Shown piece after piece: positions 62,403 through 64,000 of a stretch of DNA of 64,000 nt. Location: NCBI RefSeq assembly GCF_910592395.1, contig NC_088314.1, positions 19,614,070 to 19,678,069 of the forward strand, in the 5' to 3' direction. The notes beneath the pieces were generated by a model. It was given only the letters and a program-made list of their open reading frames with translations. It was not told where the DNA came from and searched no databases. The DNA is from Lineus longissimus. Its lineage: Eukaryota; Nemertea; Pilidiophora; Heteronemertea; Lineidae. Made by a program: the position numbers and the translations under genes. Position 1 is the first letter of the stretch; each line of letters starts with the position of its first letter.

Positions 62403-64000
62403 GTAAGAATGACTTTCATTCATATCATGTTGATTATCAGAGGCCTGGGAGAAAGTTGAGGCCCTTGTGCTTCCTCTAGTCGTATTTAGAGAGGGCTATG
62501 TGCCATGCTCTCCCAGGGGCTGCCATTGTGTCCTTCTTACCCCCCAAATATGCCCCTTTCCCCTAAAAGCAATCCTTTAGGTAATTACTTGATGTTCCAA
62601 CCCAAAATCAAGAGTTAAAAAGCATTTTTTTCACCATTTGCTTCCTTGAGGCCCTCTTTTTTCCACAAAATAGCCGATCATAAAAAAATTTGGTCAATTT
62701 TAAAGATCTGACTCTCAATTTGATGCCTTTTTGGGCAGAAGTTCTTTCTGCCTACCTTTTCCTTCAAAAGGTAACTGCCCTGCCCTTTTCTGATGCTGAC
62801 CGAAGCACTAAAGTGTCTTCCTTCCTAGTAACCTTTACACATTCTGCAACGACAATGACTCCTTCCCCCCACCCTTAATCTCAGTTACTCAGTGAGATTG
62901 CCCAGGGCAATTTATTCATAATGGCCTGCCATTACTGGGAACTGTCTGGGGATCACAGTTTATAGTCTGATAGCAACATTGGAGGAGGTTACCTAAGGAC
63001 ATTACATGGGTCAGTTCTGACACTTTTCAGAAGAGATGGAATTCCCCAATCAGTGCTACAACCTGAGCGTTCTGACCCAAACCAAAAATACATAAGGCGA
63101 GCTTATATTTGCTGGTGCCCATTTGTCATCTCGAAGCTTCAGGAGATGTTAGAGGCATGTATTCAAATACTTTGAAATGCATTGAAAAAACACATTCTTG
63201 CAACCAGCCTGTGTGCAGAGGAGCTTGAGAAAAATTCTTAGACATTGCATCATAAAACTCATTTATAGGCCACTGCATCTCCTCTGATAATTATTAGCAA
63301 TTGCCTTTCCGTTACTGGCAACTGTCTGCCATGATTTGGATACTAAGGCTGTGACAATAAGAAACGAGAGATGAGAGACTTCACTAGCAAGTCGGTTTAG
63401 CCTGCTAGGAACACCGTCATAATTTATGAGTTGATCGTCGGATAAAGGTCAAAGAAGCCATTGCCATGACAGACACTAAAGGTTACTCCCTCACAAGGTG
63501 GACCTAACAGGGCAATCTCTAAACCCTGCCATTTCTGGACCATTTCGCTACCGTCGACCTGCAGAGCAGTACACAACCCCAAAGCCTGACCCTGTGGCCT
63601 TTTTGGCTCATATCTCACCTCATATTAGTCCGTTTGGCTTAAAACCGAGATAAGATGGAACAGAATTTTAAAATTCTACACGCAGTGTTATCTGCTGCAT
63701 CTGTAGTGTACAGGCGGGCCTTGGAATAAGTCACATAGTCTGGCATCAGTGGCAGAATGGCCTCTCTGGTAAGAGCTGACCAGTCCCACCGCCATTTTGG
63801 CTAGAACTTGAGATCCTAAAGCAATAAGAATTCTTTCAAAACAAAGTGAATGTTAAGGGTGGGAGTCGGTTCTTTGTTTTCCCTGGAACACTCCCACCCT
63901 TGAAAGTGGCATTCACTTCTTTTTGAAGGAGTCTCGGTTGTCGGATTAGTTTGCGAGAAAGAACCTTGCTTATTTAGCATTCAATATCAGCTAATATGAA
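62403..64000 (+). other. Intron continuing beyond the window
   Basis: No exon recognised. Two diverged copies of 'ttactgggaactgtctg' occur (near 62932 and 63314), and a foldback lies at 63835-63930. Confidence 0.5.
63835..63930. repeat. Foldback element or hairpin
   Basis: 'aagtgaatgttaagggtggg' and 'agt' pair with 'actcccacccttgaaagtgg' and 'cattcactt' on the other side of a loop with 'ggttctttgttttccc'. The stem is interrupted by a short bulge. Confidence 0.7.

Noticed and set aside
1-64000. CRISPR array, prokaryotic operon or phage content
   Set aside because: The window is clearly eukaryotic; the tandem arrays have no repeat-spacer structure and no associated genes.

Overview
This is a eukaryotic window. 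Coding sequence is broken into short exons with GT..AG introns, and the introns and intergenic DNA are AT-rich and full of minisatellites, tRNA-derived SINE fragments and small terminal-inverted-repeat (TIR) elements. The proteins and the repeat style (an 'ATTAAGGACA' TA-flanked MITE, SINE tails ending in (ATT)n) fit a marine invertebrate bilaterian. I cannot fix the phylum from the sequence alone.

Layout. (1) About 1-38951, plus strand: most of CADPS, the calcium-dependent activator protein for secretion (CAPS, UNC-31 family). I could place 21 consecutive coding exons from 838 to the stop at 38949-38951. All phases agree and they sum to exactly 965 codons including the stop. They cover the end of the N-terminal region, the C2 domain, the PH domain and the whole MUN/C-terminal region; earlier exons lie to the left of the window. 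A long 3' UTR may run to about 44.8 kb. (2) 45297-47220, minus strand: an uncharacterised three-exon gene coding for 476 residues, with a coiled-coil-like N-terminus and a long Ser/Asn-rich tail. Its 3' end converges on the CADPS 3' region. (3) 50658-53280, plus strand: a three-exon BTB-BACK-Kelch protein (626 residues), probably a Cullin-3 substrate adaptor, with a Cys cluster and an acidic C-terminus. (4) 55741-62402 and beyond, plus strand: two in-phase exons of a gene that runs off the right edge; I do not recognise the product.

The main finding concerns CADPS. Its introns hold several unannotated stretches that look like in-frame cassette exons or microexons. They are a 90-nt Lys-rich cassette inside the PH domain (12983-13072), microexons of 15 nt (14519-14533), 30 nt (21615-21644) and 21 nt (25830-25850), and a 15-nt microexon with a near-consensus acceptor and donor (36137-36151). 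Each is a multiple of three, stop-free in the frame dictated by the flanking exons, and bounded by AG and GT. CADPS acts in dense-core vesicle priming in neurons and endocrine cells, so a set of neural-type microexons is plausible. None of this has been tested against transcripts.

The remaining DNA is dominated by repeats: two TTAA-flanked foldback elements in CADPS introns, at least six copies of a TA-flanked MITE, three copies of an ACTGTAAACCGCC-ended AT-rich element, an 885-bp TIR element, several smaller foldbacks, and at least ten tandem arrays with units of 20 to about 110 bp.
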